Shown here one piece after another: positions 21,782 through 35,506 of a stretch of DNA of 64,000 nt. The stretch comes from Diatrype stigma (taxonomy: Eukaryota > Ascomycota > Sordariomycetes > Xylariales > Diatrypaceae), in NCBI GenBank assembly GCA_022225965.2, contig JAKJXP020000066.1, forward strand, positions 186,001 through 250,000, in the 5' to 3' direction. How positions within the stretch are numbered: position 1 is the first letter of the stretch; every line of letters begins with the position of its first letter. The notes under the pieces were generated by a model that saw only the letters and a program-made list of their open reading frames with translations, was not told the origin of the DNA and searched no databases. The translations under genes were made by a program, and so were the position numbers.

Positions 21782-22857
21782 ATGCGTTTTTCTGCCCTCG
21801 CTATCCTAGCACCGGCTCTTGTCGCCGCTACTCCCATCGAGTTCAATCCAGAACCCGAGAAGCCAGATGGCGACCTGATCAAGATCATCAGTGCTTCGAC
21901 CTCGGGCAATGGATGTCCTCAGGGTACCGTCACGCAAGATCTGTCTCCCGATGGCACGGTACGTTGGCGTCAATGCATCTCCTCGTGGTTTGATCCAGGA
22001 TCGTGGCTGACATTCGAAGCAGGTCGTGACCTTCGGTTTCGACGCCTTTCAGACTTACATCGGCCCCGGCACGGTTGTTTCTGACAGAACTAAGAACTGT
22101 CAGCTTCATCTGAACCTCCAATATCCTGGTGAGTTGGAATGATCATGTTCTACGCAACGTTCGCCATCGTATCTGTTCCAGAAAAGCATTGTGGTGTATA
22201 CAGTAGCGTTATACAGCACCCCTGTCTTGTCTTTATCCTTAATTACTATTATTCTTCTGTTGCCTTCCTACTCCATTTCCCCCTTCTTCCCCCTATCCTG
22301 ATTCCGTCTTAAACTTGTCACTGACTTCGTCGCATCGCAGGTGGCTTCCAGTTCTCGGTCGTCGAGGCTACCTACCACGGATACGCCCAGTTGGAGGAGG
22401 GCGTGACTGGCACTTTCCTCTCAACCTACTATTTCTCCCAGGACGCTGGTGCTACCGTAAGCCATGCCTCTTTTTTCAGTCGCCCTTCTAGCCCCTAGCA
22501 TGAGGATGTACGCTGACCATATCAACAAGACCACTACTAGGACGTCTATCGATGGCGGCGGCGTTTGGGCTCTAGGCCAGGTGTACACGAAGCAAGACCA
22601 AGGTGCGTAACTCTGACACATTCTCTTGGCAACATAGGCACTCTCTAAGTATATTACTGACACGTCTACAAATTACAGTGCCCACGGCGGCTGTCATCTG
22701 GTCTCCGTGCGGTGCTACCGGTCTCCTGAATGTCAACAACCGTATTGCTCTCACGAGCCGCAACTCTACCGCGTTTGGCCAGATCTCGGACGACGACGCT
22801 ACAGTCGCCTTCACGCAGCAGGTTCACGTCAACTGGCAAGCCTGCCAGGAGGAATAA
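21782..22857 (+). CDS. Small secreted DUF4360-family protein
   Basis: A secreted protein of unknown function. Five exons (21782-21958, 22023-22128, 22341-22456, 22530-22602, 22679-22857) give 651 nt, 216 aa. A signal peptide of about 16 residues (MRFSALAILAPALVAA) is followed by a short acidic spacer and a DUF4360-like domain: SGNGCPQGTV, FDAFQTYIGPG, KNCQLHLNL, GFQFSV and ATYHGYAQL in the first half, TAAVIWSPCG with NVNNRIAL in the second. At least four cysteines could form disulfides. DUF4360 proteins occur widely in ascomycetes as small secreted proteins; no enzymatic role is established that I know of. A TATA box upstream suggests regulated, strong expression. Confidence 0.87.
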
Positions 22858-23322
22858 GCAGTTCGCTTCTCTGCGACACATGTGCTACGTGTAACTAGCG
22901 AGCTATCCTTATCGGAGGTTCCTTATTCAGGGCTACTCGGTGTGACAATGTGCGTGGGTCATGTATTCATGCAAGCGATGTGCGGGTGTGATGGTGATGG
23001 GTGTACGGGCAAGACTCTTCCTCTGGGGGTGATATCTCGTCTAGGGACTTGTTGCCATTATCAGTGATAGTGAGGACGATATCCGGCTCCCTATCATGGC
23101 CAGAGTTACTATAATACTCAAACTTGACAATTCAGAGGGTTTTCTGTTCAACTGTCTCATATTGACTATAACCACCCAAACTTTTCCCAGTGGCGAAAGC
23201 ATCCACGACTCCTACCCTCGTTTACTCCGACTAAGTCTTGTCCCCCCCAGAAACATATGCAGTAAGTAAAATGCAAACGGCGTCCAACCTTTAAGCGGAA
23301 TTATGTAGTACTCATAGTCGCT
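22858..23322. other. Tail-to-tail intergenic region
   Basis: Lies between the DUF4360 gene and the aquaporin gene. Nothing further is recognised. Confidence 0.6.
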
Positions 23323-25146
23323 TCAAAACCCACAGAGAAACTTTTTTGTCCGTTTCCTAATTTTCTCTGGGACACGGTAGTTGATGGGACTCTCGGACCC
23401 TACGAAGATCATCCCATCATACAGTGAGCACCCAATGATACACCCGATCATGTTCGCGAGGAAGGGGCCGTAGAACCACCACATTGACCGGAAGACATTG
23501 TATTCTCGATAGCCAACCGCGTAAACCACGAGCCTGGGGCCGAAATCCGAGGCGGGGTTGAGCGCTGCCCCAGCTGTGTACCCAAGGCTGAACCGGAGCA
23601 TCGTTATCAGCAAACCGAGAACCTGGATAGATTTGGAATTAGTATATAGTTGAGGGGGCGAGGGTGGGAGAGGGGTCCAACACAAAAAGCAAAACTTCAG
23701 GAAAAGTAAAGAGTTGTGGAATCACTCACAAATGCATGCATACCAGCCCCTGGAGGGTTGTTCTGGTCATCGCCCAGCGCGAAGATGGCAATGATCATAA
23801 TGGCACTGCCCACAACCTGGTTCAGGAAAGCGGTGCCAACGGAGACCTGTGCCTGGGGACTCGAAAAGAAGGACCTGGACATGGCATCCAGGGTCGGATC
23901 CAAGGAGAGGATCGTGTCTTTGTAGATGCCCCAGGCCAGCGCGCCGGCGGCGAGGGCGGCCAGGAACTGTACCGCGATGTAGATGGCGCACGAGCGCCAC
24001 GGGAACCCACGGAATATGGACAGGCTGATGGAGATGACGGGGTTCATGTGCGCCCCAGATATACCACCGCCCAGGTAGATACCCAGCATCCACGCGAAGC
24101 CCCACGCCCAGCACGTCATCTCGAATGTCCCATACTGCACCGGCTGGTTGGCCGTGAGGTTCACTGACAGCGTGGCGGACAGGCCCAGGAACACAGCCAC
24201 GCCAGTCTAGATAGCGCGCCATCAAAATCAGCTTCCATAATCCATATAGCTTGACAGCCCGTGTTTTAGGTCATGTCATGTCACGCGCGTCACTTACAGC
24301 AAGAAACTCGGCCAGGGGCTCGGGATGCCTCGCGCGGATCCTCGCCCACCAGTTACGAACTTCATCGGGGTCTTTGTTTCCCTTCTCGACCTCGTCAGTT
24401 TCCCGCCTCCCCAGCGGCTCGCTGTCGATTCCATAGCTGGGCTTCTTGACTATGTCCTCGAGCTCGCCCCGGATCGTACCGTCGTTGCACTTCCCAGCAT
24501 CGTGGTTGCAGGCATTCTCATCAGAGGGTATGTAGTCGAATACCGGCTGTCCGACATCGTTGTACTTCCCACCATGGGAGACACCGTTGACTGTTCTCCG
24601 ATGCCCACTAGGTCTACGCAAGGATTCGGCTAGTATCTCTGTGTCATTTTGGGATTCGAGGCTCCGGAGATTGACGTGATCTATGTGAAGCGGGTTTTCT
24701 TCCTGGCTCTCAACGTCGCTCCTTTCCAATCGTCCAGACAGCTGACGTGAGCCGATATGGGGCAGCGGCTTCCCCAGACTGAACACGTGCTTCTTCCTCA
24801 CTTGGCCGTGCCATGGGTTCTCGCTGCGGTACACATCGTCCACCCAGTCCTCTAGAGCGGCGGGGGTACATGGTTCTTCGCCTAGGGGGAGACTAGATAC
24901 GGGCCTCCGCTCTCCAGTCCCAGAGGCATTTGTGAACCTGCTTAAGAGACTCAGAGGGCGGATTGGCTTGGGCTGTTGATCATGTAACGTAGCCTGCGAA
25001 CTATCACTTGGCTGTGACGTATCAGACCGAGACGCCGTAGGTGAAGGATCATCGGGTGGACGAAGTAACATGTCGGCTATGTCCTCAGACTCGGTCAGTT
25101 GTTGGACATGAAGGTCGATGTGTGTCTGGGAAGATGAATATGCCAT
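23323..25146 (-). CDS. Aquaglyceroporin (MIP family) with long N-terminal extension
   Basis: A plasma-membrane channel for water or glycerol. Three phase-0 exons (25146-24298, 24206-23730, 23622-23323) give 1626 nt, 541 aa. Residues 1-283 are hydrophilic, Ser/Glu/Arg-rich and probably cytosolic. The channel domain follows with six helices and two half-helix motifs: GAHMNPV (N338-P339-V340, a variant of NPA) and AALNPASDFGPR (N464-P465-A466 followed by Asp, as in glycerol facilitators). The variant first motif and long N-terminus recall Fps1-like and other filamentous-fungal aquaglyceroporins, in which the N-terminus gates the channel under osmotic stress. The basic tail (RKRTKK) may help membrane placement. 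The transported solute is not proven. Confidence 0.92.
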
Positions 25147-27964
25147 GATATTAAAATAAGCTGATAAACCAATTTCAAAGATCTGGCGTGGTGGTGGACT
25201 CTCGTATCGGGATTGTTCGCAATCGACGACGGGGCTCTCCTTTTATAGGCTCGAGAATTAGGAAAGGCGATAATCATTCTTGCCTTCAGCATCGACACAC
25301 CGGATAATTTTACGGAGTATGTCAATGACACATACCCGTACTCGACAGGATGCCCACCTTGCCTGTATTTCTCTACCCCTCGCCTCCCCCTTTCCCCAGA
25401 CCAATGGAGTGACATTGTCCTCGCGTGCGCTCGCCTGAATCAGCACAGCTTTTATCAGCGCACATATAGTAACTCTACCACAAACCACCAACGACCAATC
25501 CGACCACAGACTTCGTCACGGCAACGTTTGTGAACTATATTGTGCTAATCTAGCTTTTTTCCCGTATTCTAAGGCAGTCACTTCTCAAGCGGCATGCATC
25601 TCCACGGCGAATTGAAGACTCTGATATACGGGCAGTTACGTTTCCAGTACAGAGAACCATGTTAAATCTTCAACAGAATACTTGTCTGTTATGCAAGGAT
25701 TCAAGCTCAACAACCTAGTATCATCTCACAACATTTAGGTTCAATGCTGGGCAATCCTCTCAAAGTTCTGCGGTGTGGCAGGGCTATGCGGTTTCTATAT
25801 CTATTCGCGTGCGGGCTCGTTCTCGTTCCTCATCTTCCTATTCCTTTTAGACCCCTTTGGTGAAACCTCACGATATGGTATACACTGAAAGAGTAGCACC
25901 TACTAGTGGCGAATCAACTCGTGGATATGATATCTGATTCACCCTCCCTGAATATCCGAACAACGGCCTGATTGATCGCACGCGATACCAAGGTCGTACG
26001 GTAGAGCTGCAATCACTCTGCGATCTTGCATATGCATATATCGTACGACAGTTCACCCTGCGCCATGCAAATACCAGGTCGACTAAAGGCTCTATAACCT
26101 TATTCTGCAAGGTTCATTTCATATTCGTTCGACGTTAAGATGGATATAGTGAAGACCAACGACACCAGACCCGTGTAGCCTCTCGAATCCCCAGGACTCT
26201 ACCATACCAGCATATCCGTGTCCATACAGGTAAGTTAGGCGAGGTTACCCAAGCCCAAATGTGGTCCCAACAATTCCTGATGAGGACATACAGCTATGAA
26301 ACGACATCACGTAGCATTTATTCAAGCAGCTGTCCAAGTGGCCGTGGGGTCGAAACCGGATAGAGACACAGCCAAAGATTCATAAGGTAAAGGTTGTATG
26401 GTTCCAAAACCTGCTGAGCGCATATTTACACTGGTATAATCGAGAATTGCATTCCCAGGATTGATATCCGCTCATAGACCTCGTTCCAATCTGAGACCAG
26501 CCATATCTGGATCCTTACGTCCAACAGACATCCCTTCGGGGACGGTATTATATATTGAGAGCCCGATGTTCCGTCGTCTCCATGTCTTGCCCGGCAGCTT
26601 ACCCCGGAGTATTTCCCCAGGAACCATCAGATACTACCTAGACAGCCTGGCCCATCTGCAATGCGGTGTAATACTGTCATTTCAGAGGGACGTCGCTCCC
26701 GAGGACGGCCCCGTAGTATATGCTCCGGTGGGGGGTCCGAAGAGGTCCGTACATACTACGTCACGTTGTCTCAGCGTGTATACGGGCCTGGGTGATACAG
26801 ATTACATATTCAAGAATGTTTGACATTTCTCTGGGTGTGAGCACGTATTTGCGTCGCTTAGGTATATTCCAAATTGTTGTCCCAATTGCAGCCGGAACCC
26901 ACGCGAGCGATGGAGGCAAGAGAGGTCTCGGTTGCTTTGTGTTATGAACTTTATATTCATCGAGAATGCCGCCGTCCGGGAAGCTGTGAAAACAGGTTTC
27001 GCTTTGTTTCGGGGTCGTGAGAGGTACTAGCTGGCTTAACCTTTGTCCACTCTCTCTGAACATTGGCCAGTCCCCCTTGGTTCTCTCGTATAACTAGCAC
27101 GGTATCTGTCTATCGATATCTGCCCTCTTCTCCTTCTTTCCACTTACAATGGCCAACTGGGGGACGCTCAAGAATGTCACCCAGTAGGATGGGAAGCCTA
27201 CATCGCACGCCGTGGAGCTCACCATGCTTGGCGCATGCTTCGAGCATCCCATGGCCTTAATTTTTTGCTACTCCCAAACAACTTTCGTTGTGCTCGTGAC
27301 TACAAGTGTCGACATGAAGAAGGGATAACTGTTTTCCCGCTCAAACCTAATACGTATTTAAACAAGCGAACATGTTACCATTATGAGCTATACGTGAAGG
27401 CTTTACAAGTCGAAATCCGTCTATCAACCCCAACCGATCCGTGAACACCTAGCTAATATATATGCGATTGTGTATAACGATAACCCTCGCTGGACTCTTT
27501 TTTTCTTTTCTATCAAATAATTTCTCGGCTTGAATGTGTACGGAGTTATTAATGACCACGTTGTCAAGCATTGTAGAGATATATACTGGGGAAATTCGTG
27601 ATCCATCGTGAAAATTAAAGTCAACAAAGCGCCCCTGGGATGGCACGAGCTCTCAAAACGTCAAGGAATCACCGAGCATACGGGAAACCATCGGATGGGG
27701 TGATGGGCCGTAATATTGCTGGCATGGCTCCTGAGGTTACCGGTATTAAGAGCACTCTCTGCCAGTTCTGTGAAACCTATTCTTTTCGGGGCCACCAGAT
27801 CTCAGCACCAATGAAATCATCCGAGTAGGTACCGCAGCCATGGGACACGGCCCCCCTCACCTGTTGTCTGGGGATAGAAGTATCCGAGACAACGGATGGA
27901 GGGCGTACGGTCGCCTTAGCTTTATACCCGACTTCGAAATGAGACACAACGTGGATGAGGGGCT
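25147..27964. other. 2.8-kb gene-free stretch
   Basis: Only short ORFs without recognisable content. The first few hundred bases are the promoter of the aquaporin gene. Nothing else is supported. Confidence 0.55.
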
Positions 27965-29284
27965 TCATTGGCGCCCAAGCAGTGGCGTCGTGTTACTGCC
28001 CGTGGGATCCCATGCCTTCTCGGGAGGCCCGGCAGCGCTGGCCGGAGGCGAATCGGGTATAGCGTATCCTACATTGACCGAAGGACCCTTGCCAGCTGCA
28101 GCAGCATCGGCGCCGTCGAAACCAAGATCGTCGAAGTTGCCGCGAGATTTCCTGAATCGGTTCATCTCGACGCGCTCTCGTTCCGCTTCGTGCGCCTCCA
28201 TCGCAGCTTCTCGAGCGCCACGGCGTCGCTGCTTGATGTAGTAGAAGGCAAGGGCTAGGAAGCAAATGGCACCGACTGCAGCTGCTCCTATGTAGACGCC
28301 ATCTTTGGTTCCCTGTGGCAGCTCATCCCACTTCTGTGATAGCGACTTCTCTGGTTCCTTGTTGATATTTTCAACAGCAGTTGAGTTGCCCCTGTACGAA
28401 TCAGTCAGTTTACACCATCATGCAGGGCCGAAAGTTTCGACACAGAACCTAGAATAAGGTTTGGAGGCTGGCACTTACTCGACGATCTGGATACTCTCCC
28501 AGCTACCGCTCTTATCGCCGTAGACGTATTCCTTTCCGGTGGAATAGTCCTCCACCCGCGCACTCTTCACGTACATAGAGTAAGGGCCGGCGTCGAAGTC
28601 AGTTGGCCCACCAGCCCAGTCGATAGTTCCTTGCGGCAGACCCGGATCACCTCCGGCCCAGATTCCCAAACTAAGCTGCATAGGCGTCTGCGGATAGTTG
28701 TTGGTCTCGTTGGCCTCGCTAGGGAGGAGCGTACGGATCAGCTCTCCGTCAATGTACCAGTCAAGTTGGTCTTTCGTCCACACCGAGGTGTAGTTGTGGT
28801 AATCGTCTTGCACGCCGCCATCTACAGGGTGGTAACCCGCATTCCGGAAATCCTGCCGCCCTTTGCCGAAGTAGTTCGTCGACGCGTTTTCCGGCTTGCC
28901 ACCCAGGAACTCCCAGTCCACCTCGTCCAGCAGATCACTCATCCAGACAATGGAGCTCACGATTCCCTGACCGGGCGCGGCTTTCAGCAGTACCTCCGTC
29001 TTGCCCCAGAAGAAATAGAAGTTGGAGATGAGCGTCGGCGATTCACCTCGCTTGTTGATTGTGAAGATGGCGCCCTTCTCGGCGTCAAAGTCGACCTTGC
29101 CGGCAGTCGTCTTGAAAACACCCTCGGGCTGTGTGTCGTTGAAAATGAAGGAATGTTTCGTGCCGAGAGCAGGATCGGCTGGACATGTTTCGTTCATGGG
29201 ATTGCAGTTTGTGGTAAGCTGTCCGGTGACAAGGGGTAAAACTGACAACAGCCCCAAGGCCGTTGTCCGGAGTAACCGCGACAT
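27965..29284 (-). CDS. CRH-like GH16 cell-wall transglycosylase, membrane-anchored
   Basis: Probably cross-links chitin to beta-glucan in the cell wall. Two exons (29284-28479, 28391-27965) give 1233 nt, 410 aa. A signal peptide of about 21 residues ends near VTGQ. The GH16 catalytic motif is DEVDWEFLG with E121, D123 and E125, the CRH form of ExDxE. Conserved blocks are YNFYFFWG-like SNFYFFWGK, TSVWTKDQLDWYIDG and MQLSLGIWAGG. Cysteines at residues 27 and 34 fit the family's N-terminal disulfide. A transmembrane segment around 301-322 is followed by a basic cytosolic tail of about 85 residues, instead of the usual GPI signal. No chitin-binding CBM18 is present. It belongs to a minus-strand run with a GT2 and a second GH16. 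Confidence 0.92.
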
Positions 29285-31910
29285 GATGGTCTGTCTGATT
29301 GTTGAATACTATGACGTATATGTGTGTAGGAACTCGGTGTCGCTGTATCTAAGGACGCGTGAGTTGCCTAAGGGCGCGCGTGTATCTCAGGCAATTACTT
29401 CAAACAGGCGCCAAAGACAATAGTACAATTTTCCACCGATACGATTAAAGATGCATCGTATATTAGATCGTAGGCGGTTTTAGTACGAAATTCAATTATC
29501 AGTCGCTTGTTTCCAATCACGACGAATGCCAACGATGGTTGTCGGTCGGCTAGGTAGGAGGCCGGGTAGGACTCCTGCGTAGTGAGGGGCAAAGGAGTGA
29601 ATTAGCAACCGGCAAGATGAGAATGTATCGTATAGTAGTGAGTGCGGATACAATGACTGTAGGTCAAGGACACTCGAGAGATCGAGTAGTGTATATTGAG
29701 TATGATGCTTCGTCGTAGGCACAAGACACAGTCCCGTGGGTTGAAATGAGTGGAAGTTGGATCTAGGCTGATGAACCTCGACAAGAGAGTGACTGAGCGC
29801 GTGTGTGAGTGTTTCGAATGAGTGAATGTGTGTGGTGGAATTGCCCCCTTTGTCTGTATCACCGTTTCATCAAGAAAGGAAAACACAGAAAGACAAGGCC
29901 TTAGTATGTGGATATTGCATAGTGTAAATTAGTATCAGGCAATTAGGTAAGGAAGGGAAAGTCATGACAGTTTGGGCGGGCCATTGGTGGGCATCAGACA
30001 TCGAACCTCCTGGACTAGGAATTGCCAAGGTTCATCCGCTCTGGCCCCCCTGGAATGACCTTGTAATGGTCTTTGTTTCGGCTCCCGATTGGACCTCGGT
30101 GGTATTTCACACCCACTCACCCGTGTCACTTAACCCACCCAGCTGCAGCCCAGTCACCATTAGTTGATCACCGTTTGAGAATCGAAGGTTCGAAAATGGA
30201 GAATGACAAACGGTCATGCTGCCGCTATTGTGACAATGCTGGGCGATATTCTAACGGCACTTCGTACATCCTCCGTCCTATATCCTATGTACTCTGACTA
30301 TTCCATCCACCAATCATCACCATATCACTCGACCATCATCAAACAATATAATATCATACCTCGAAATCTCCTCAATGAGAGCTCTTGCCGTCCCCCCTGC
30401 CGCCGAACTCCCCGGAAGCCGGCCTTGCCTCTAGCTGAACTGTTGCGTGGCTAGTGCCCTAGTGGCACTACCCACACCTAAGCAACCGCCTTCTAGCACT
30501 CCACCTGCTTAGATTCCTTTGAATCTACATCATCAGTTTCTTTCCTGCAGCTGCTTTCTGCTTTGCACCTGCAATATGAACTAACAGCTACTAGCCTAAT
30601 TAACCCTTGCCTCAACCTCGTCATCCGCTTGATGCTAGTAAGATACTACATAGTATGTATGTAGCAGCAGCAAAGAAGCAGACGGAAAACAGTGACGTTA
30701 GGCACGTTCGAACGAAGTACGGTGCATCGATTTCACGTGAAAAGCTTCCAATTGCGTCTAAAGGGAGTGCTTAAACGCCGTCTGAAAATCGCCCAGCACC
30801 GTCAGGGTAACGCAGCTGCGGCGAAACGGCCAGGGAGAATGTTGAGGCAGAAAGGGCAAGGAACGCAAGAAAGGGGTAGCTATCCGTCAAAGTGGAGTAT
30901 CCGATCCTTGCCAATCAAGCCACTGACATAGTGCTGAACGGCTTCCGGCAGTACGTCTGTACGTAACGTACGGCCTGACGGCGTAGATTCATACGTATCT
31001 CGCATAAGTATCCGGGGTCGATGCTGAAGCTTGGCTGCTTGGGGGCCAGGTTCCTGCAGTAGCGTGGCTTAGATTTCATCTCGGTAGGTGGTTTGCCGTT
31101 ATCGTCGCCTATCTACTGGTCCAAAATGTCGGATTTCAGGGTCATTAAATATGAAGCCGACGATCATTGACCAGATCCAGCCTGCGCAATGCTTTAGTCT
31201 AGTTAGTTATCAAGTTTAACCGGTTGGTACCTGACCATGGCAGACAAGGAGCCTCCAGACAAGGCAGAGCAAACATCAATGAATCGTTCGGCAACCGTTC
31301 TACCGTAGGCATGTGCTACTACGCATCGCGATCCAGGAACCGTAAGTTCATAGTACCGCCTTGGTCAAAAGGATACGCGGCCAACGGGCGCACTTTCGCC
31401 CACCCATTCTGTTCATCTGGAAAGCACCGCCTTGGGGGCTTCGGCTTTCGGTTTTAGAAGACGATTCGGTATCTCCGTAATGATGAGGAGTGACGTATGC
31501 GGTGCAAGTAACGCAGGTAGCAATGCAAATTAGTATATATATGTATTTCTAATTACCCGATCGTTATGCTATAATAAACCTGACGACCTCGCCGTTTCAC
31601 TATGTCTAACTATGTATAAATGCTAGGCGATCTAAGTGATGATTATATATCACGTACAAACTCCCATCCCATGCCCCATCAATACCCATAGTCCGCCTCA
31701 GCCAGCGTAATACCCGTGTCTACCCAGCCCCGAATACTATGTAGCAGCCCTCTATTTCTATCCTCTAACTGCTACTGAATCAAGGCCTTGGAATAAGTCA
31801 ATAGATCGCCAAGTGCCATTATGGACAAAGGAACTATCCCGAGACGTATCGTGCGGATGCAATATGATGCATCAAATGGGAATGGAAATGGAAAGAAGCA
31901 GTCTAGACAT
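29285..31910. other. 2.6-kb intergenic region
   Basis: Upstream region of the CRH-like gene and downstream region of the GT2 gene. ORFs are short and not protein-like. Nothing else is recognised. Confidence 0.55.
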
Positions 31911-34900
31911 TTACCAAGAGAATGTCATGAGTGCGGGGTTCAAAGCCAATGGAAGTAACAAATGGCTGGCTGCCACAGTAGCCATGGGCAGGATGGCGAC
32001 GAAATCGGTGATGCGCCAGCTAACGGGCACGAACGGTGCCACAGCCATGATGATCATACCCACAATGAAGATAAGCGCAAAGGCAATCGAGTATTTGAAC
32101 TAGAGATAAGCTTGTATCAGCATCACCATAAACGGGCAAGCAGCAGGAAGTCGGGGAGACGGGAAGGCGATAAGGCGAGACCATGGAAAGGTGAGACAGC
32201 GACTCCTGCTCATGTGGTCATATTTAAACCTGACAAGTCTTTGACAGGGCACAAGAGACAGGAGACAAGGGGAGAAGGACAAGAAACAGGGTCGGATGTC
32301 TTACCCTCTTTAGAACCTTGGGCACTTCGATGAAGAAGTTGGAAAATTCGGCCTCCTTTGATGTCGCACCCCACTACATAACACATAACGAGTCAGTCTT
32401 CGGGTTGTTCCGAGTGATCTGGTAATTCCCAAGGTACACGAGAACGCATGCCCTTCGCTGAACTGTATCATTGGCGAGTATCAGTAGTACTTACCGTCAT
32501 GTTGATTTCGAACATGTGCGCCAACAAAGCCTGCGAGACGTGCAAGCTAAGGCCGCCCAGGAAGATTGCCAAGAGTAACGTCCACTTGAAATTCTCCCAG
32601 AGAGCGCACAAGAAGCTACGTTCGCCGTTCCGGTACCGCATGATTGCCAGAGCGATGTTGCCAAGCCCGTTGAAGACAATGATGATGCTGAACCACACTT
32701 GCCAACTGTCGACGTAATATTTATCCAAGTATCCGTTGAACCAGCCCATGACGAAATAATTCACCGTCGTGAGGATCCAGGCTGCTCCTATGGCATAATA
32801 GGTACCGATGTACGAGATAATGGTCACCTTAGAGGTGAATCGGATGTTGGAGAACAAGAACGTCCGGAATAAGGGGGTGAAAGGGCCCTTCCACAACCAC
32901 ATGCGAATAGGGTAGAAGAGCAGTTCGTTACAGCCGTACGCATACTTCTCCCATCGCGCCAGCTCGTCGTAGACCGTCAGAGAGACGCCCTCCTTGAAGC
33001 CTTCGCCAGCCCATGCCGCAAGGCGGATGATGTATCCATTGCATTGCAGGCGGAGGGACATATCAAAGTCCTCGGAGACGTGACTTTCAGACCAGAACTT
33101 CTCGTAACCGTCCTCATCCTCGTAGCTAACCTGCTGGATAGCACTCCAGCGGAGGACCGCATTGTGGCCAACGAAAGGAGCCACATCCCCGTTGCTAACT
33201 GTATACCGAATGGCCGAATAGATCAGGTTTGTGAAGAAGGTGATGCCATCTTCAAAGTACGTGTGTACAACTTGCATGACACCTGAGCCGCTCGGGTTAG
33301 TAAAATGGATGCATTTGACGTCTGCAGCTTGCAGTGACTATATGCGTGAGCCGCGCTTACAACGCAGGGAAGGTATTCAGGGAGCGTATAGGTATATGAG
33401 GATGTAACCTGCTGGGGTACCGGCCACACTATCCGAAGCAGATAGAGGAAGACCCCCTGAATGAAAGAAGTGGATTGTAGTCAAGCAGGAGAGCAAGAAT
33501 ACGACCTAGCCACTTACCAGAAGAAAACTGCATGATACCGACATCGGGTGACTGTTCCATCTCAGAAGCCGCATCCAGTAAGCAGTCATTAGGCACCCGA
33601 GTATCAGAATCGACTAGATAGCGCATGAGCGGCAAGAACCAGAGCACGAGTTGAGGATCCTTACTGATAAGTATGTAGTCGCCCACGCGGACATTCCCAT
33701 CGGCCCACGCACGGCCGTCCGCTTCGAGAACTTCGTTCAGGGCCTTCTCGTAAGCCGCAGCCTCGTCCGACTGCGTCCACGTCGGAGGGCGGTCCACCAG
33801 CGCCAGCTTTTCCTCGACCTTGCAGGAGATCATGAGGGCGAAGTTCATGTTGGAAGCCTTCTTGAACTTCCCGCGCCGCAGGAACCCGTTCTCGCCGTGC
33901 CTGGGACGGGCCACCCAGCCGATGCTGTGGTCGGCGTAGAAATCGATGCGGGCCTGGCGCTCCTCGGGCGAGATAAGCTGCAGTCCGTCGTCGTTCACGA
34001 AGATCTGCGGGCTCGTTAGCAAGTTTAGAGGGATGCGGTCGCCTTTCGTACGTTAGCTGAGCCCCCCTGCATCTCGTAGGTGCTGATGGCCTGCTTCAGG
34101 GACCGAACGGTCGGAGCAATGACGGCATTCAGGCCTTCTTTATACACCGGACATTGGACAGTGATGTGGGGCAGAACATCCCCCTTCAGTCTGTTGGGTA
34201 GTTTCGCCGAGTAGAACTTCGAGTTCGTGTCCAGTTGACGGATGGGGCCAAATATTTGTGCCAAGCAGCCTATGATGACTTGTGCAAAGAAGAGCTAGAA
34301 AATAGCATCAAAGTCAGCCTTATAGCAATTCAAGGGGTCATGAAATAGTATATATATGGTAAGTGTCGTAGTAGGATACCGTAGCGGGGAAAGTAAAGGA
34401 GAAGTAATGGTGAGTGAGCTCAGGAACGGTCATCCCCTAATACTTCTAAGGGGGGGGGGGGGGGGGGGTTGGACCGAAGATACGCACCGTGAAGAATATC
34501 TGAACTGGAGCCAGTGCAACCAATGCCAGTCTCACGAAGTTGTTGTCGACTTTGACTTCGATTGCCAATTGACGCCACGCCGCCCCCAGACTCGCGGTGA
34601 TGATCACCAGGGTCATGGAAACCAGGATCGTGTTCTGTAGATGGACGGGCCGTTCCACCGGTTTGATCTGACCACTTTCCTCGTCGATCTGGATCTCGTC
34701 GGCCTTCACACCCCCGTTCTTCTCGCCGTCGCCATCCTCATCGTTGTTAGTTTTCCACACCAACTCCATCAGCTCATTCTGGATGCTCTTGGCTCGGTCT
34801 ATCAGATGCATTGGGTCGTCGTCCCATACAACCAAAAGACCATCCGATGCGATAAAAGCGGCGAACTGATGCTTCCTTGCTCGGGGGAGGAACTCGACAG

Positions 34901-35506
34901 TGGGTAATATCTGGATTCGGAGGCCGTTCAACAAAGGCACGTCGACGGCGTCCGGCGACATGTCCAAGAAAGCCCTCACTACCCTCGAATTTACCGTCAT
35001 AGCACACTGTCCGATAGTCAGAAACCCGGACGAGTCTTGAACAAGTCTGTAGAAAGGCCAGACAGGGAGGGACATACCTGTACGTTGAGAGCGGCACAGG
35101 CTGCAGCAAAAGGAGAATCGATCAAAGGTTCTGGACAAGCCAAATAATGTTTCTTGGTCTTGCGTAGGATCACACCCTCGATCTCGCCGCTTCCATCACT
35201 AACCCAGCAGGCGTTACATTGCTGCTGGTACATGTGAGTCACCATCACTTGATGCCTGATATCATCCAAGAACACGGAACCGTTGCCAGATCTCGTAGAC
35301 CGCCCAGAGTGCGTAGAATTCCTCGAAGAGTCGAACCTCGGCGTCGGGGGCAGAAGGTCCAGGTTTTTGCCAGCCACAGATGGCGCGTTGGCCTTTTCAT
35401 TCTCAGAAAAGGGGCTGGGTCGCGCATTGCCTGGGGGAACCGGGAACGCAACAGCTTGCACCGCTGTTGGCGGCTTTTCGACTTTGAAATAAGATTTGAT
35501 CCCCAT
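31911..35506 (-). CDS. Large membrane GT2 family glycosyltransferase
   Basis: A processive-type inverting glycosyltransferase in a membrane, likely making or modifying a cell-surface polysaccharide. Seven exons (35506-35078, 35006-34488, 34294-34052, 34004-33518, 33282-32495, 32373-32305, 32099-31911) give 2724 nt, 907 aa. Residues 1-250 are a soluble conserved N-terminal region. Two membrane stretches precede the catalytic domain with PVYKEGL (365-371), VNDDG (400-404), DSD (529-531), EDFDM (630-634) and ARWEKY (668-673), which is the D,D,D,R/QxxRW layout of GT2 enzymes. Five or so helices close the C-terminus. It is related to chitin/cellulose/hyaluronan-synthase-like enzymes, but the sugar donor is not predictable. 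The second intron (34487-34295) carries a G19 run on the plus strand. Confidence 0.9.
34450..34468. repeat. Homopolymer G tract within an intron
   Basis: Nineteen consecutive G (C on the coding strand) inside the second intron of the GT2 gene, about 20 bp from the donor site. It could slow splicing or be unstable in length. Confidence 0.9.
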
